Origin: Saccharomyces mikatae IFO 1815
Taxonomy: Eukaryota > Ascomycota > Saccharomycetes > Saccharomycetales > Saccharomycetaceae
Length of the DNA stretch: 64,000 bases
Direction: 5' to 3'
Assembly (NCBI RefSeq): GCF_947241705.1
Contig: NC_079260.1
Span: 62,001-126,000, forward strand
In this document: in pieces, positions 1 through 10,111 of the stretch
Layout of the letters: every line of letters starts with the position of its first letter
Position numbering within the stretch: position 1 is the first letter of the stretch
Notes under the pieces: model-generated
The model's input: only the letters and a program-made list of their open reading frames with translations
What the model was told of the DNA's origin: nothing
The model's database searches: none
Translations under genes and position numbers: made by a program

Positions 1-194
1 TACAACGCCTGCGCGTTGATTGTGACAGTATGCTATAGATCGTAAGGTAAGAAGACTTGCTCTGTATTTAACTCTTTTCTTGACATTTTGCGTCGTCGCG
101 GAAAAAAGATTAAGTAAGAACAAAAAACGGTAATGGTTTCAGTCTTCGAGGCAGGTACAAGAATCAGGGCACAGATCAGTAAGCTTCAGAAACG

Positions 195-1862
195 ATGAAG
201 ATTGACTACGAACAATTGAGCGAGCTCTATGACAAAACATGCCGCACAAAGAATGTGCAGTACAGTTACGGTACGGCTGGGTTCAGGACCCTAGCTAAGA
301 ATTTGGACACGGTGATGTTCACCACTGGTATACTGGCCATTCTCAGGTCGCTGAAGCTCCAAGGTCAATACGTCGGGGTGATGATTACGGCGTCGCACAA
401 CCCATATCAGGACAATGGGGTTAAGATCGTGGAGCCAGACGGATCGATGCTTTTGGCCACATGGGAGCCGTATGCCATGCAGCTGGCCAATACCGCTTCG
501 TTTGCAAGCAATTTTGAAGAGTTTCGTGCCGAGTTGACCAGGTTGATTGAGCACGAAAAGATCGGTTTGGATACTAGCATTGTGCCACACATTGTGGTTG
601 GAAGAGACTCTAGGGAAAGTAGTCCTTACTTGTTGCGTTGCCTGACTTCTACAATGGTCAGTGTCTTCCACGCGCAAGTCTTAGACTTGGGCTGTGTCAC
701 GACGCCTCAATTACATTACATTACTGATCTGTCTAACAAGCGCGAACGTGAAGGAGGCTCTGCAGAGGTTGCCACAGAGCAGGATTACTACTCGTTTTTT
801 ATCGGTGCTTTTAACGAACTCTTCTCCACGTATGAAATTGAGAAGAGACTGTCTGTTCCAAGATTGTTCATAGATGCGGCTAATGGTATTGGTGGCCCGC
901 AATTGAAAAAGTTACTGACCTCCAAAGATTGGGTTGTGCCACCGGACCAGATTGAAGTCATTAATGACAAGTCTGACGTTCCAGAATTATTGAACTTTGA
1001 GTGTGGCGCAGATTATGTGAAGACTAACCAGAGACTGCCCAAGGGCCTTTCACCCTCTTCGCATGACTCGCTATATTGCTCCTTTGATGGTGATGCTGAC
1101 AGGGTCGTGTTTTACTATGTTGACTCGGAATCGCAATTCCATTTGTTAGATGGTGACAAAATTTCCACGTTGTTTGCAAAATTCTTGTCTAAACAGCTAG
1201 AACTGGCACATTTAGAAAATTCTCTAAGAATTGGCGTTGTGCAAACCGCTTATGCGAACGGTAGTTCCACCAATTATATTGAAAACACGTTGCGCTGTCC
1301 CGTATCGTGCACCAAGACAGGTGTTAAACACTTGCACCATGAAGCCGCCACCCAGTACGATATTGGTATTTATTTCGAGGCAAATGGACATGGTACAATC
1401 ATATTTAGTGAAAAGTTTCACCAAGTTATCAAATCTGAATTATCAAGGGCCCGTGGTGACATGCTGGCTCTGAAAACTTTGGACTGTTTCTCTAAATTAA
1501 TTAATCAGACAGTGGGTGATGCTCTTTCGGACATGTTGGCGGTCCTTGCCACTTTGGCTATTATGAAAATGGCCCCAATGGATTGGGATAAAGAGTATAC
1601 GGATTTGCCCAACAAGTTGGTTAAGTGCATCGTTCCTGATAGATCAATTTTCCAAACCATCGATCAGGAAAGAAAATTGCAAAACCCTGTGGGATTGCAG
1701 GCAAAAATAGACCTTGTGATAGCCAAGTACCCCATGGGAAGAAGTTTTGTTAGGGCTAGTGGCACTGAAGATGCAGTGAGGATTTATGCGGAATGTCAGG
1801 ACTCATCTCAGTTAGATCAATTTTGCAACGAAATTGTAGAGCTTGTGAAGGCTTCTGCCTGA
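195..1862 (+). CDS. PCM1: Phosphoacetylglucosamine mutase
   Basis: 555 aa, close to the 557 aa of S. cerevisiae Pcm1/Agm1. The enzyme interconverts GlcNAc-6-phosphate and GlcNAc-1-phosphate in the cytosol, on the way to UDP-GlcNAc for chitin, N-glycans and GPI anchors. Alpha-D-phosphohexomutase signatures are visible in order: GTAGFR near residue 26, the catalytic phosphoserine loop TASHNP with Ser67, the Mg-binding DGDAD at 298-302, the sugar loop EANG near 395, and the C-terminal phosphate-binding RASGTED near 527. No intron. It converges on SDD1, with about 107 bp between the stops. Assignment is firm from motifs and from synteny with SDD1 and HAT2. Confidence 0.97.
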   Translation: MKIDYEQLSELYDKTCRTKNVQYSYGTAGFRTLAKNLDTVMFTTGILAILRSLKLQGQYVGVMITASHNPYQDNGVKIVEPDGSMLLATWEPYAMQLANTASFASNFEEFRAELTRLIEHEKIGLDTSIVPHIVVGRDSRESSPYLLRCLTSTMVSVFHAQVLDLGCVTTPQLHYITDLSNKREREGGSAEVATEQDYYSFFIGAFNELFSTYEIEKRLSVPRLFIDAANGIGGPQLKKLLTSKDWVVPPDQIEVINDKSDVPELLNFECGADYVKTNQRLPKGLSPSSHDSLYCSFDGDADRVVFYYVDSESQFHLLDGDKISTLFAKFLSKQLELAHLENSLRIGVVQTAYANGSSTNYIENTLRCPVSCTKTGVKHLHHEAATQYDIGIYFEANGHGTIIFSEKFHQVIKSELSRARGDMLALKTLDCFSKLINQTVGDALSDMLAVLATLAIMKMAPMDWDKEYTDLPNKLVKCIVPDRSIFQTIDQERKLQNPVGLQAKIDLVIAKYPMGRSFVRASGTEDAVRIYAECQDSSQLDQFCNEIVELVKASA

Positions 1863-1969
1863 AATCGTTATTCGATATATATGTACGTATCTATACATCA
1901 TTTCTTAGATATATGAGATGTAAAGGGTACCTAAAATTAAACGTTCCGATAATGGGTTTCGTTTCATTC

Positions 1970-2674
1970 TTACACTTTAGTCTGGTAATTGAAATTTATG
2001 GTGGTGGAGATAAATAGGATCTTCCTCTTGAATTTTTCTCGTCGTTTCACGTTGCAATCAAATATCAAATAGTCTTCATAAAGGAAATCATTTTCAATGA
2101 ATGAACTTCTCACTACTATAATAGACGATGTTACCGTTTCAAAAGTTGTACGGTTGACTAATATGGAAATCCCAAGCGACAAATCACCAAAGAAAATTCT
2201 TTTAATTATGAATGTCCCAAATTTGTTCGCCCCTCCACAGTTTTCCTTCGAAAGGTACTCGTACGTAATTTCTTTTAAAAGCTTCTTGTTTTCTACGTTA
2301 TCATTATTAAGATGAACCTGTTCCAATATGGCAATAGGAAAAAGTGTACTTTGTAGCCGCAACACTTGGTCATGTAATGTTGCAGCTAAACTATCCAGGG
2401 TAAAAATTTCGTCCTTGGAGTAAATACCCAGTAAATTATTCAACTGATTACTCCAATTTTCCTTTGTCCTGTTGGTTCTTCTCACACCAGTTTTATGATT
2501 TGGTGGTAGAGTTTTTGGGAAATGAGGAAGAGTATATAGCTGTTGGGTAATGTTTTTTTCCAAGAATGATATTTTTCTCATTATAACATCGATTTCTTTA
2601 GAGTAGGCTGAAAATCGTACTGTTTTCAACTCCTTTTCATTGAAATCATTCCTCTGAATCCCATCATTTACCAT
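1970..2674 (-). CDS. SDD1: Sdd1-like protein of unknown function
   Basis: 234 aa, hydrophilic, with no membrane segment or signal peptide that I can see and no catalytic motif I recognise. Position and orientation between PCM1 and HAT2, plus length, match S. cerevisiae YEL057C/SDD1 (about 233 aa). That gene is poorly characterised, linked to telomere maintenance and known as a Ume6 target. A perfect URS1 site lies in the long 5' intergenic region (3407-3416), in line with Ume6 control. Function is not inferable from sequence. The assignment rests mainly on synteny. Confidence 0.85.
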   Translation of the reverse strand: MVNDGIQRNDFNEKELKTVRFSAYSKEIDVIMRKISFLEKNITQQLYTLPHFPKTLPPNHKTGVRRTNRTKENWSNQLNNLLGIYSKDEIFTLDSLAATLHDQVLRLQSTLFPIAILEQVHLNNDNVENKKLLKEITYEYLSKENCGGANKFGTFIIKRIFFGDLSLGISILVNRTTFETVTSSIIVVRSSFIENDFLYEDYLIFDCNVKRREKFKRKILFISTTINFNYQTKV

Positions 2675-4140
2675 TTAACTTTTTCTATTTAATCACTTGT
2701 CGGTTTTCCTCTTCGCCTTTGGTATTCCATAATAATAGAATAAGCTTGGGCTTTGCTGATGTCTCCAGTAAATACTAAATAAAATGCATGTTTCAGAATA
2801 TTCTTTAGAGAATGAATATCTTTCAACGTACTTATTTATATACGTAAAACCTTTATGAAATATTCACCCTTGTTTTACTCCTCAATAAGTCTAGGAATTC
2901 ATAAAGCAGAGGAAAGAAGCATGTACTCATTATTATCGCCCCACCTTTTTTTCTTTTTTCTACCTGTAGCACAATCGACTACATCATATTCACGGACTGG
3001 CTTTTTTTCAGTATAGGATTCTGGAGTCAAGAATGGCTATGAGCAATATTCAGTGACACTTTTTTTTATTTTTTTCATGACATTCGGACGTTCAAGGGTC
3101 TAAATGTTAAAAGGCTGCCGTCCTGGTGATCACCCATGTTCAAGCACACCTCAAATTTTCTACGTTTACAACTCCAATTACCAAACCACTAGTTTTATTT
3201 ACACATTACATACGTACACAAAGGCATAAGTCGACGTTATAACTTAAACTACGCTTGCCATCCCAGCTCCTTGTTGCAATGTATAATCTCTCTTTAGGAA
3301 TGCTGTGAAAAAAGCGTCAAATAGTCCGTCACCTTGCTGTTGCGAGTGAGCAGATATATTCCAAATCATGTGGAAAATTTATTATATAACGCTGACCTAA
3401 ATAACTTCGGCGGCTAAATTTGGGGCCGATAAATGCATTCATATTCGTAAAAGAAGAAAAAAGGAAAATAAAAAGGGATGACATGACCCCTGGAAAAGTC
3501 TAATTTATTTAAAGTTTTTTCCTTTCTTTGCATTCATAATCATACTTTTTCATGATCATTACAATATGAGAAGAGGGGGTTGATAGTTGATTTCGGTGAT
3601 CAGATGGCCCGTTAATATATATAAATTACCTGGTTGCTGAAGCTTTATGTGGAGAGATTATGAGTAACTTTTACGGGCCATCTTTGTTTGAGGTTCAACA
3701 GTTTGAAAATCATTTTTTAGGCACATAATACCTCGTACGTACTTGTTCTTTTCCTCTTTTGTCCTATTATCGCCTCAGGTTTCTTCGGTTATTAATCATT
3801 CCCAAGCTTTGTGCAAACTCAGAAGCTGAACAAGTAAATAGCTATCCTATGTATTATTTCTTGTGCATGGATGAACAACATTCATCTTTCGGGAGTATAG
3901 CGTTTTATTTAGCGATTTATGAAGTGGATCCTTGTTATGAGTTTGATCAATTATATTTGATATCGTGATTTATTAAGGTGTACGGATGTATCAACTTACA
4001 TTTGTCGACATGACAATGGCCAAGCTTGAAAAACAATTCAGAGAAAGTACAGAGATTTTAGTATGTCGCAAGCTCGAACGTTTCTCTTGTCAATTGTACT
4101 CAAACTAACGGTATCGACAACAGCAAATAACCGAGCAGCT
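2675..4140. other. Long divergent intergenic region SDD1/HAT2
   Basis: About 1.47 kb between two divergent start codons, unusually long for yeast. It is AT-rich with several poly-T tracts (near 2946, 3001, 3060). One perfect Ume6 URS1 core is present at 3407-3416. I see no tRNA, snoRNA or LTR. A 69-codon plus-strand ORF at 3759-3968 has no recognisable features and is probably chance. Confidence 0.6.
3407..3416 (-). promoter_or_regulatory. URS1 (Ume6-binding) site
   Basis: TCGGCGGCTA on the plus strand, which is TAGCCGCCGA on the minus strand, the full URS1 core bound by Ume6 to repress early meiotic genes. It is about 730 bp upstream of SDD1 and about 725 bp upstream of HAT2. S. cerevisiae YEL057C is described as a Ume6 target, so SDD1 is the likelier client. 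Confidence 0.7.
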
Positions 4141-5346
4141 ATGGAAACTCAAGAGAAAGCGCTCTCTGTGGATGAAGAGTACGATTTGTGGAAATCTAAC
4201 GTTCCATTAATGTATGACTTTGTTAGCGAAACGCGTTTAACATGGCCATCGTTAAGTGTCCAGTGGCTTCCTACGCCTATTCAAGAAGCAGAAGGTGGAT
4301 TTATTAGGCAAGAATTGATCATTGGTACGCATACATCTGGTGAAGAAGAAAACTATTTGAAGTTCGCCGAAATCAATATACCAAAGGAAATTTTGAATAA
4401 TCAAGACCCACAAGAAGAAGCAGAAGAGGATGATAAGGCTACTTTAAATGCTCCCAAATCTAATATTAGGATAACTGCTAAGTATGTGCATGAGGAAGAA
4501 ATCACTAGAGCCCGATATATGCCTCAAAACCCTGATTTTGTAGCCACTTTAAATGGACAAGGTACAGTATTCCTTTACTCTCGGTCAGGGGGCCTACAGT
4601 CCACACTAAAATTTCATAAAGATAACGGTTATGCTTTGTCATTCAATGCTCTCGTTGAAGGACAATTACTATCGGGCTCGGATGATCATACTGTCGCCCT
4701 ATGGGAAGTGGGCAGTAATAGTACTTCCATAAGTCCGGTACGAACCTGGAATGACTTACATTCTGATATCGTTAATGATATCAAATGGCATAATTTCAAT
4801 GAAAAATTGTTTGGCACTGTTTCAGAAGATTCTCTTTTGAAAATCAATGACGTCAGGGCTCACAATATCACTATCGATGCTGTGAAATGCCCGCAACCTT
4901 TTAACACATTAGCATTTAGTCATCATTCTTCAAATTTACTGGCGGCGGCTGGTATGGACTCACATGTTTACCTCTATGATTTGAGAAACATGCGAGAACC
5001 ATTACACCATATGTCGGGCCATGAAGATGCAGTAACCAACATAGAATTCTCAACCCACGTCGATGGCGTAGTTGTTTCAAGTGGGTCAGATAATAGGTTG
5101 ATTATGTGGGACTTGAAACAAATCGGGGCAGAACAAACACCTGATGATGCAGAAGATGGTGTTCCTGAATTGATCATGGTCCATGCAGGTCACAGAAGTT
5201 CTGTGAACGATTTTGATTTAAACGCACAAATACCTTGGTTGGTAGCAAGTTCTGAAGAAGAGAATATTTTACAAGTTTGGAAGTGTTCGCATAATTTGCC
5301 CATCGTGGGTGGTCCACCAAAGGTAAATAAAGATATTATAAGCTAA
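4141..5346 (+). CDS. HAT2: Hat2, WD40 subunit of the HAT-B histone acetyltransferase
   Basis: 401 aa from the ATG at 4141, exactly the S. cerevisiae length. The frame stays open to an ATG at 4063, but that would add 26 non-conserved residues, so I start at METQEK. RbAp46/48-type protein: an N-terminal helix (DEEYDLWKSNVPLMYDFV) followed by a seven-bladed WD40 propeller, with clear repeats around SGSDDHTVALW, AAAGMDSHVYLYDLR and SSGSDNRLIMWDL. With Hat1 it acetylates newly made histone H4 at K5/K12. It differs from the S. cerevisiae protein as I remember it at many positions, especially in the acidic loop near residue 100, which is part of the case for another Saccharomyces species. Confidence 0.96.
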   Translation: METQEKALSVDEEYDLWKSNVPLMYDFVSETRLTWPSLSVQWLPTPIQEAEGGFIRQELIIGTHTSGEEENYLKFAEINIPKEILNNQDPQEEAEEDDKATLNAPKSNIRITAKYVHEEEITRARYMPQNPDFVATLNGQGTVFLYSRSGGLQSTLKFHKDNGYALSFNALVEGQLLSGSDDHTVALWEVGSNSTSISPVRTWNDLHSDIVNDIKWHNFNEKLFGTVSEDSLLKINDVRAHNITIDAVKCPQPFNTLAFSHHSSNLLAAAGMDSHVYLYDLRNMREPLHHMSGHEDAVTNIEFSTHVDGVVVSSGSDNRLIMWDLKQIGAEQTPDDAEDGVPELIMVHAGHRSSVNDFDLNAQIPWLVASSEEENILQVWKCSHNLPIVGGPPKVNKDIIS

Positions 5347-5443
5347 TATACAGTCACTTTTGTTTTTGGAGGAAGGAAATGTAGCTAAACTAAGATCAAA
5401 GTACATAAGAAGATTTTAAAGGTCAAGATAAAATATAATTAAA

Positions 5444-8400
5444 CTATTTCTCATCCTCTACATTTTGCTTTTTAGAAGATAGCCAATTAATGAAATCTAT
5501 GAAGACGTTAGCGCCAAATTTTCCTCTATTAGTCCATTCTTTGGTTGTTGCGGCGTACAGATCAATCAATTCGTCAAGCTTATCATTACCATGAATCTCA
5601 ACGTATAATTTACTCAAAAACAATGAACTGGTTGAACATGCTGAATAAAACACGGCGGGATGTTGACCAGGTTTAGAAGTTAGTAATACCTTGTGTGTTG
5701 ATTTCAATAGATCCATAACTTCGATGTTTTTATCCATTTCTTTAAACGCATTTACTTTAATCTTGAATATTTTCCCCTTGAGTAATTTAGAGATTTTGTC
5801 TGCAAGTGGTCTATCAAGAGTCTCATTGATACACTTAAGTATTGGGATTATAAAATAAACCAGCTTGCTTAATGGACTTCCTATGCTGCTAGAATCCTCA
5901 CTTTTATTAGCAAGAGCCAACTTTTCACAATATTTGACGTAAACGGTTAACATATCAACAATTCTATGCTTGAAGGAAATAACGTTTTCTCTAGATTCTT
6001 TAACTTCTACTTTCCTCTGATTTCCAGTAGATATGTTGGATAATGCTTCTTTACGGCGTTTGAAGATTTCAGATAACTGGCCATCCAACTCCATCATTTT
6101 TTCATCATCCATCGATTCTTCATCTTCATCGTCTTCATCATCATCAGAAAGCCCTTCAAGTTGATCTATGTCAACTTCCCCTTTGTCATTGACTATATTG
6201 TCGGGTAAATTTAACGCTTTCACCAAGGCGCTTGTGGCCTCTTTGTCGATATTCACAACTTCCTCATTCGCATCGTCTTCTTCGTCTTTTTCATCAGCAT
6301 CATCGCTATTACTCTCGCTTTCGCTGTCGCCTTCACTTTTCGATTCGTCTTCACTAGCACTTTCTTCCTCTTTGATTTCTTCGAATTCTCCTTCGCCTTC
6401 AAATAGCTGGGCAAACCCCTGCTTGTTCTCTCTTGCTTTTAAAACATCTAATAAAACTTGTAATTCTTCCAACCCAACATCTTCAATAAACTGCTGCCAA
6501 ATTATCAAACTTAATTTCTTGAGTAATGCCTTTTTTTGAGCTAGTAGTGATAGTAATATTTCAGTGATACCTACCATTGAATTGTTCTTGTCTTTTGAAA
6601 ACTCGCATAGTTCTTCTATCACAGAAATAGAATCAGTTTCACCTGCATATAATTGTATTAGGCACATCGATAACAATGTGCTTAGACCCCACGCTTGAGC
6701 GGTGCTTGACCTGGAGATTTCAGCCAAGGAAGATATAGCTTCCTCTTTTGTCTTTTCCAAATTTTCGTCAAGTGGATTGATTAGAATCCCTCTATGAGAC
6801 TTTTCCATGTCCAGAATTAACTTTAATGTTAAAAATTGCCATGAGTTTATTTCAGGGTCTTCGGAGTGTATTTCTTTGTTCATTGTCAACTCACCAAGAA
6901 TGGAAAAGAGTCTTTCTTTTGCTAGTTCGTGCAATTGTTCTAGCTCCTGGTCATCTGTCGCATCTTTGAAGAAGGCCATATATATAATTGGTGTTAATAT
7001 AGGCTTCATCACGTCCATGTCATCAATCTCGACTTTGTGCGCACGGATTATATGAAGGATAGAGTCAAGAATGAAATGTGTATGAGTTAAATCTCTTTTA
7101 CTTTGCTGTAGTTGCGGTAAAAATACATTAAGCAATTGAGTAAGGACAGTCGAGGGAAGCTCCTTTATTGCAATAAGTTTGGAGACAGTGCTGGATTTAG
7201 TTAACTTATCAAAGTTTACGGAACCGTGAGGACCGAATAACATAGAATTCAAACAAGGTACTAGCTTATTTGTGAGATCTTCTTCACATGCTTTCACTAT
7301 GGATCCTAAAGTTATTTGAGCTATCTTATTCAAAACTCTTTGTGAGTCAATAGATTGGTTGATCAAAGTTCTCATAACATTTTGGCTGAAACAAGAGCCG
7401 ATGTAAGAGCCAGGGACTGTCTTAAATGCTGCATCGATTATTAGGAAGCCTAAATATTTTCTTTCACTAGACGCTTTTTCGTTAAAAAATGATTCGTCTA
7501 TAGCCATTTTCCAAAACTCTGGAAATTGAATTGAATTTTGGACCTTTTTAGTGCTTGTTTTCTTCCTCTTTTTGGATACGTGTTCGGTATTTTCCAATTT
7601 TCCACTACCAAACAACGGTAACAAAATGTCCCATACAAAATGGAGCCTAGGGTTCCAGTTCGTATTCTTTTGCTTTTTGGTATCTCTTGACTTCCCATCG
7701 GTATCTGGAATGACAGAAGAGTCTCTTAAAACTTTTGTTAGGAGAGGCAGATTTCCCCTGGCTAAAGGATCATCGCTTTTCCAGCCTAAATTCTTCAAAT
7801 CTAGCGTTGAAGGAATTAGATTTTTATCACCTCCATACTTCAGCAACAAATAAGTTGACAACCCCTCATTCGTTAAAGTCATATTATACTTGTCATATAT
7901 CAGAAGAATTTTTGCGGCAATGCTTTCGTCTATAAATGGTAGCAGCATTTTTATAGTCTGGAAAAGAGTAAAGAAGCACGGTTCCTTGATCCAGTTTTTT
8001 TTTAGAGCCAAATCGATTAGCTCTTCTGTAAACCGTATAAAAAAATCAGTGTTTCCATTCTCGAAATTTTTAATAAAGATTTCTGAGAACAGTGGCTCGT
8101 TCAATAAAGATTTCAAACCAAATAATTTACCAAATAAAATTCCACGTTCATCTTTACCCTTTACGGATTTCTTACCCCCGTCATTGACATTAACGTCTAG
8201 AACTGAGGATAATGTGTTTAAGAAGTCATTCGTTGATTCTAATCCCTTTGGCCGTTGACCTGACGGCATATTGATGGCCAGATTTATTACTTCTGTCAAA
8301 CATAACGAAAATCCTAATCTTGCACTATTTCTATCAGAGGCTAAACCCTTGACCAAACGATTCAGTACATATAGCCATTCTTCTGCATCGCTGGGCAAGT

Positions 8401-8506
8401 TTAATGCTGATAGATCCTCTATCAAGGCAACAGCTGCATGTAATCGTTCTTCTTGAAGATCAGAAGCGAGTTTAAAAAAAAGGTCTCTATTGACTTTCCC
8501 GGTCAT
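5444..8506 (-). CDS. POL5: Pol5, MYBBP1A-like nucleolar ribosome biogenesis factor
   Basis: 1020 aa (S. cerevisiae 1022). Named for weak similarity to B-type DNA polymerases, but it acts as an essential nucleolar protein in rRNA synthesis and 60S assembly. The sequence is largely helical HEAT/ARM-like. Two acidic tracts are visible, at about residues 702-770 (Glu/Asp/Ser-rich) and 785-800 (DDDEDDEDEE), as in the MYBBP1A family. The promoter has a Reb1 core (8679-8686) and an RRPE-like element (8647-8656), as expected of a ribosome-biogenesis gene. Confidence 0.95.
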   Translation of the reverse strand: MTGKVNRDLFFKLASDLQEERLHAAVALIEDLSALNLPSDAEEWLYVLNRLVKGLASDRNSARLGFSLCLTEVINLAINMPSGQRPKGLESTNDFLNTLSSVLDVNVNDGGKKSVKGKDERGILFGKLFGLKSLLNEPLFSEIFIKNFENGNTDFFIRFTEELIDLALKKNWIKEPCFFTLFQTIKMLLPFIDESIAAKILLIYDKYNMTLTNEGLSTYLLLKYGGDKNLIPSTLDLKNLGWKSDDPLARGNLPLLTKVLRDSSVIPDTDGKSRDTKKQKNTNWNPRLHFVWDILLPLFGSGKLENTEHVSKKRKKTSTKKVQNSIQFPEFWKMAIDESFFNEKASSERKYLGFLIIDAAFKTVPGSYIGSCFSQNVMRTLINQSIDSQRVLNKIAQITLGSIVKACEEDLTNKLVPCLNSMLFGPHGSVNFDKLTKSSTVSKLIAIKELPSTVLTQLLNVFLPQLQQSKRDLTHTHFILDSILHIIRAHKVEIDDMDVMKPILTPIIYMAFFKDATDDQELEQLHELAKERLFSILGELTMNKEIHSEDPEINSWQFLTLKLILDMEKSHRGILINPLDENLEKTKEEAISSLAEISRSSTAQAWGLSTLLSMCLIQLYAGETDSISVIEELCEFSKDKNNSMVGITEILLSLLAQKKALLKKLSLIIWQQFIEDVGLEELQVLLDVLKARENKQGFAQLFEGEGEFEEIKEEESASEDESKSEGDSESESNSDDADEKDEEDDANEEVVNIDKEATSALVKALNLPDNIVNDKGEVDIDQLEGLSDDDEDDEDEESMDDEKMMELDGQLSEIFKRRKEALSNISTGNQRKVEVKESRENVISFKHRIVDMLTVYVKYCEKLALANKSEDSSSIGSPLSKLVYFIIPILKCINETLDRPLADKISKLLKGKIFKIKVNAFKEMDKNIEVMDLLKSTHKVLLTSKPGQHPAVFYSACSTSSLFLSKLYVEIHGNDKLDELIDLYAATTKEWTNRGKFGANVFIDFINWLSSKKQNVEDEK

Positions 8507-8646
8507 TTTTTGGACAAAAAAGATAATCTTGTGGAAACCTTTGTCTATATTTTAATAGGTGCACAATTACAGCTTCGTACTCAAATGCAAAGTACAGAAT
8601 TAAATTAATTTTGAATTGGCCGCTAATCATATTTGGCCATCGCAAT

Positions 8647-8656
8647 AAAATTTTTC
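8647..8656. promoter_or_regulatory. RRPE-like element upstream of POL5
   Basis: AAAATTTTTC resembles the ribosomal RNA processing element (AAAAATTTT) of ribosome-biogenesis promoters. It lies about 140 bp upstream of the POL5 ATG. I did not find a good PAC box beside it. Confidence 0.4.
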
Positions 8657-8678
8657 GTGTTATTCTACACCTAAAAAG

Positions 8679-8686
8679 CCGGGTAA
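8679..8686. promoter_or_regulatory. Reb1 site upstream of POL5
   Basis: CCGGGTAA is the full Reb1 consensus (TTACCCGG reversed), about 173 bp upstream of the POL5 start. Reb1 typically sets a nucleosome-free promoter. Confidence 0.55.
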
Positions 8687-9051
8687 ATATTAAGTGGTTC
8701 CTTTGTAACATTTACCGAGGTGCTAAATGCATAAATGTTATTCATGACATTGAACAAGCTCGCAGAGGGACATTTAAATTAGACGATTCTATTTTCACAG
8801 TTGCATCATGTCAAGAAAATTGAGATGGTATGAAATATTTTTTGGTGATTATCATGTTAATCCAAACATTCGAGTAAGATAGACACATGTTTAAGTCTCA
8901 ACTTTCTCATCTTGGCAACTAGACTGTTCAGTGGTACCGATCAAGAATAACCTCAGTAGTCGAAAATCTCACCAGCTGGTTGACCTCGAAGAACGTAGAT
9001 GTTTATGTGGTAAAAGATCTTACTAGTTTTAAGAGACTCAATTTAAAAAGA

Positions 9052-9226
9052 AAATGTAAGGCTATGAAATGGACTAATATAACCATAGTAGAAATTGGTA
9101 TATCTTAGTGAGTAATCGCCTAAAATTAATCTTGTTTGCAATATAAATTGGAACTAAGTACAGTGAAAAATATCGGTAGAAATAAAAGAATAGCTATCGA
9201 AACTTGGTCCCAGAGTGTTGTCAAAC
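9052..9226 (-). ncRNA. SNR80: H/ACA snoRNA snR80
   Basis: Found by reading the minus strand of the POL5-RPL12A gap. Two hairpins are separated by an H box AGATTA (plus strand 9127-9132) and end in an ACA box (9055-9057) three bases from the 3' end. The 3' hairpin (9074-9108) is a clean stem with CTAA/TTAG, TATA/TATA and CCA/TGG pairings. Its pocket carries TTACTCA (9109-9115) and TCCAT (9069-9073), which fit 25S rRNA AUGGA-psi-U-UGAGUAA, the psi776 site. The 5' pocket has ACACTCT (9212-9218), complementary to 18S AGAGUGU just after psi759. A basal stem GTTTG/CAAAC fixes the 5' end at about 9226. The two targets are those known for snR80. Confidence 0.88.
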
Positions 9227-9613
9227 GTGCAAGATGTCCTTTTCTAGAATGAGAAAACAAACTAGAAAAGTTACTGTTTCACATGTTAGTAATGGTGAGT
9301 AAATTTAACATAAAAGACGAAATAAGAAATGAATGAAATGAAAGGCAAAAAAAGACGAAGAAAAATCAGAAAGTATAATCACATGCAGATATATTTTCAG
9401 AAATACATTATAGAGATATAATGTGTCACTTATCCCCTTTCGTTATGGTTATCCAAAAAGAAAAGAGGAGACAAAACAAATAGAAAAAGTATAACCCTAG
9501 AATCGGAAACAAAAAAGTAGAAAATTAACGTATTGGAATTTTGTGGAATTATCATATTAAAATACAAAAACAATAAGAAAACTAAAAAGTCTTAAAACTT
9601 TCTTTTATTTTCT

Positions 9614-10111
9614 CTAATTTTCTGGAATTTCGATTTCACCAGCATTGATGCCTTCAATGATATCATGAGGATTTTTGAAGTCAACACGACAACCGACAGA
9701 TTGAGCAGTACCCAAGATTTCCTTAGTAACAGAGGCCAGAGTTCTACCGAAGGATTTGTCTTTCATTTGTCTAGCAATTTCAATGATCTCATCCAATTGG
9801 ATGTTACCACTGTGCTTGACGTTCTTATCCTTCTTTCTGTCTCTTGGTGGTTCCTTCAAAGCAGTAATGACCAAAGAGGAAGCAGATGGGACAACAGAGG
9901 CGGCAGCTTGTCTGTTTTGGATCTTCAATTGAACAGTAACCTTGATACCCTTGAATTCTTTGGTGGCCTTAGCAATATCTTCACCAACCTTCTTTGGAGA
10001 TAGACCTAGAGGACCAATCTTTGGAGCCAAAGCTGCGGAAGCACCGACTTCACCACCAACGGCTCTTAGGTACAAGTATTTAACTTCATTAGGATCAAAC
10101 TTTGGAGGCAT
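9614..10111 (-). CDS. RPL12A: 60S ribosomal protein L12 (uL11)
   Basis: 165 aa, the exact family length. uL11 sits at the base of the ribosomal P-stalk and helps recruit elongation factors. The N-terminus [10 protein letters not shown] keeps the X-Pro-Lys motif for N-terminal methylation (Tae1) and the Lys3 and Lys10 methylated in S. cerevisiae. Codon use is strongly biased to preferred yeast codons, as for highly expressed ribosomal protein genes. Position between POL5 and MAK10 makes it the RPL12A copy, not RPL12B. Confidence 0.97.
   Translation of the reverse strand: MPPKFDPNEVKYLYLRAVGGEVGASAALAPKIGPLGLSPKKVGEDIAKATKEFKGIKVTVQLKIQNRQAAASVVPSASSLVITALKEPPRDRKKDKNVKHSGNIQLDEIIEIARQMKDKSFGRTLASVTKEILGTAQSVGCRVDFKNPHDIIEGINAGEIEIPEN

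Noticed and set aside
4063-4140. 26-codon extension of HAT2
   Set aside because: Not conserved; the start at 4141 gives exactly the known 401 aa.
6168-6539. 123-codon plus ORF inside POL5
   Set aside because: Antisense of the acidic tracts, producing poly-Ser; an artefact of composition.
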